A stretch of DNA of 64,000 nucleotides from Anodontia alba (Eukaryota; Mollusca; Bivalvia; Lucinida; Lucinidae). The stretch spans positions 11,808,610-11,872,609 of the forward strand of contig OZ024828.1 in assembly GCA_964016985.1 (NCBI GenBank), read 5' to 3'. Of this stretch, positions 63,846 to 64,000 are shown piece by piece. Each line of letters opens with the position of its first letter. Position 1 is the stretch's first letter. Under the pieces are notes generated by a model that saw only the letters and a list, made by a program, of their open reading frames with translations, was not told the DNA's origin and did no database searches. The translations under genes were made by a program, and so were the position numbers.

Positions 63846-64000
63846 ATGCCTGCTATTAATGCTTGAATACGATCAGCTGCATTAATAGTAGAAAAAACAA
63901 AAAGGAAAATGGTTGAATGTGACGGATGGATTGATGAGATCTGTATCTGCATTATTGAATGAAACAGAATATATAAATTTTCCTGTATATTGCGGTGGTG

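Overview
The window is eukaryotic, AT-rich and dominated by transposons. It is most likely from a bivalve mollusc. That is an inference from the repeat types: many helentron/'pearl'-like elements with ~130-200 bp core tandem repeats and ACGG-type microsatellites, many palindromic MITEs, a tRNA-headed SINE, and DIRS, piggyBac and mariner elements. Host coding sequence is sparse.

One host gene can be reconstructed on the minus strand between about 36.1 and 7.9 kb. Four coding exons (36143-36058, 30765-30515, 24365-24227, 8421-7922) join in phase at GT-AG sites. They encode about 320 residues: a signal peptide, a CUB-like Cys-bearing ectodomain, one membrane helix, and a cytoplasmic tail built on GYQPPPQ repeats. 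Its introns hold most of the mobile elements in the left half. A second host RNA gene is an intron-containing tRNA-Tyr(GTA) at about 62.5 kb on the minus strand, next to a duplicated 3' half.

0-8 kb: helentron-like elements, fold-back MITEs and a Penelope-like RT remnant. 8.9-10.7 kb: two MITE copies, one opened by an unclassified 865 bp TIR element. 11.9-23.7 kb: a nest in which a helentron-like element is split by a DIRS retrotransposon. The DIRS itself carries another helentron-like element in its ITR, a decayed piggyBac in its tyrosine recombinase gene, and a SINE in its gag. The DIRS ITRs and internal complementary region can be read directly.

23.7-36 kb: MITEs, SINEs and helentron-like arrays in the other introns. 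36.8-43 kb: a large tandem-repeat element opened by a second one, which is opened in turn by an apparently intact mariner (1340 bp, 372-residue transposase, perfect 29 bp TIRs). 43.6-50.8 kb: SINE/LINE chimeras, LINE halves in opposite orientations, a 59 bp perfect inverted repeat, a hAT-like MITE and a solo LTR. 50.8-63.9 kb: satellites, hAT and CR1-like remnants, a minus-strand tandem-repeat element, fold-backs and the tRNA.

No prokaryotic features are present. Boundaries come from reading terminal repeats and target-site duplications by eye. Family names for non-coding elements are tentative.
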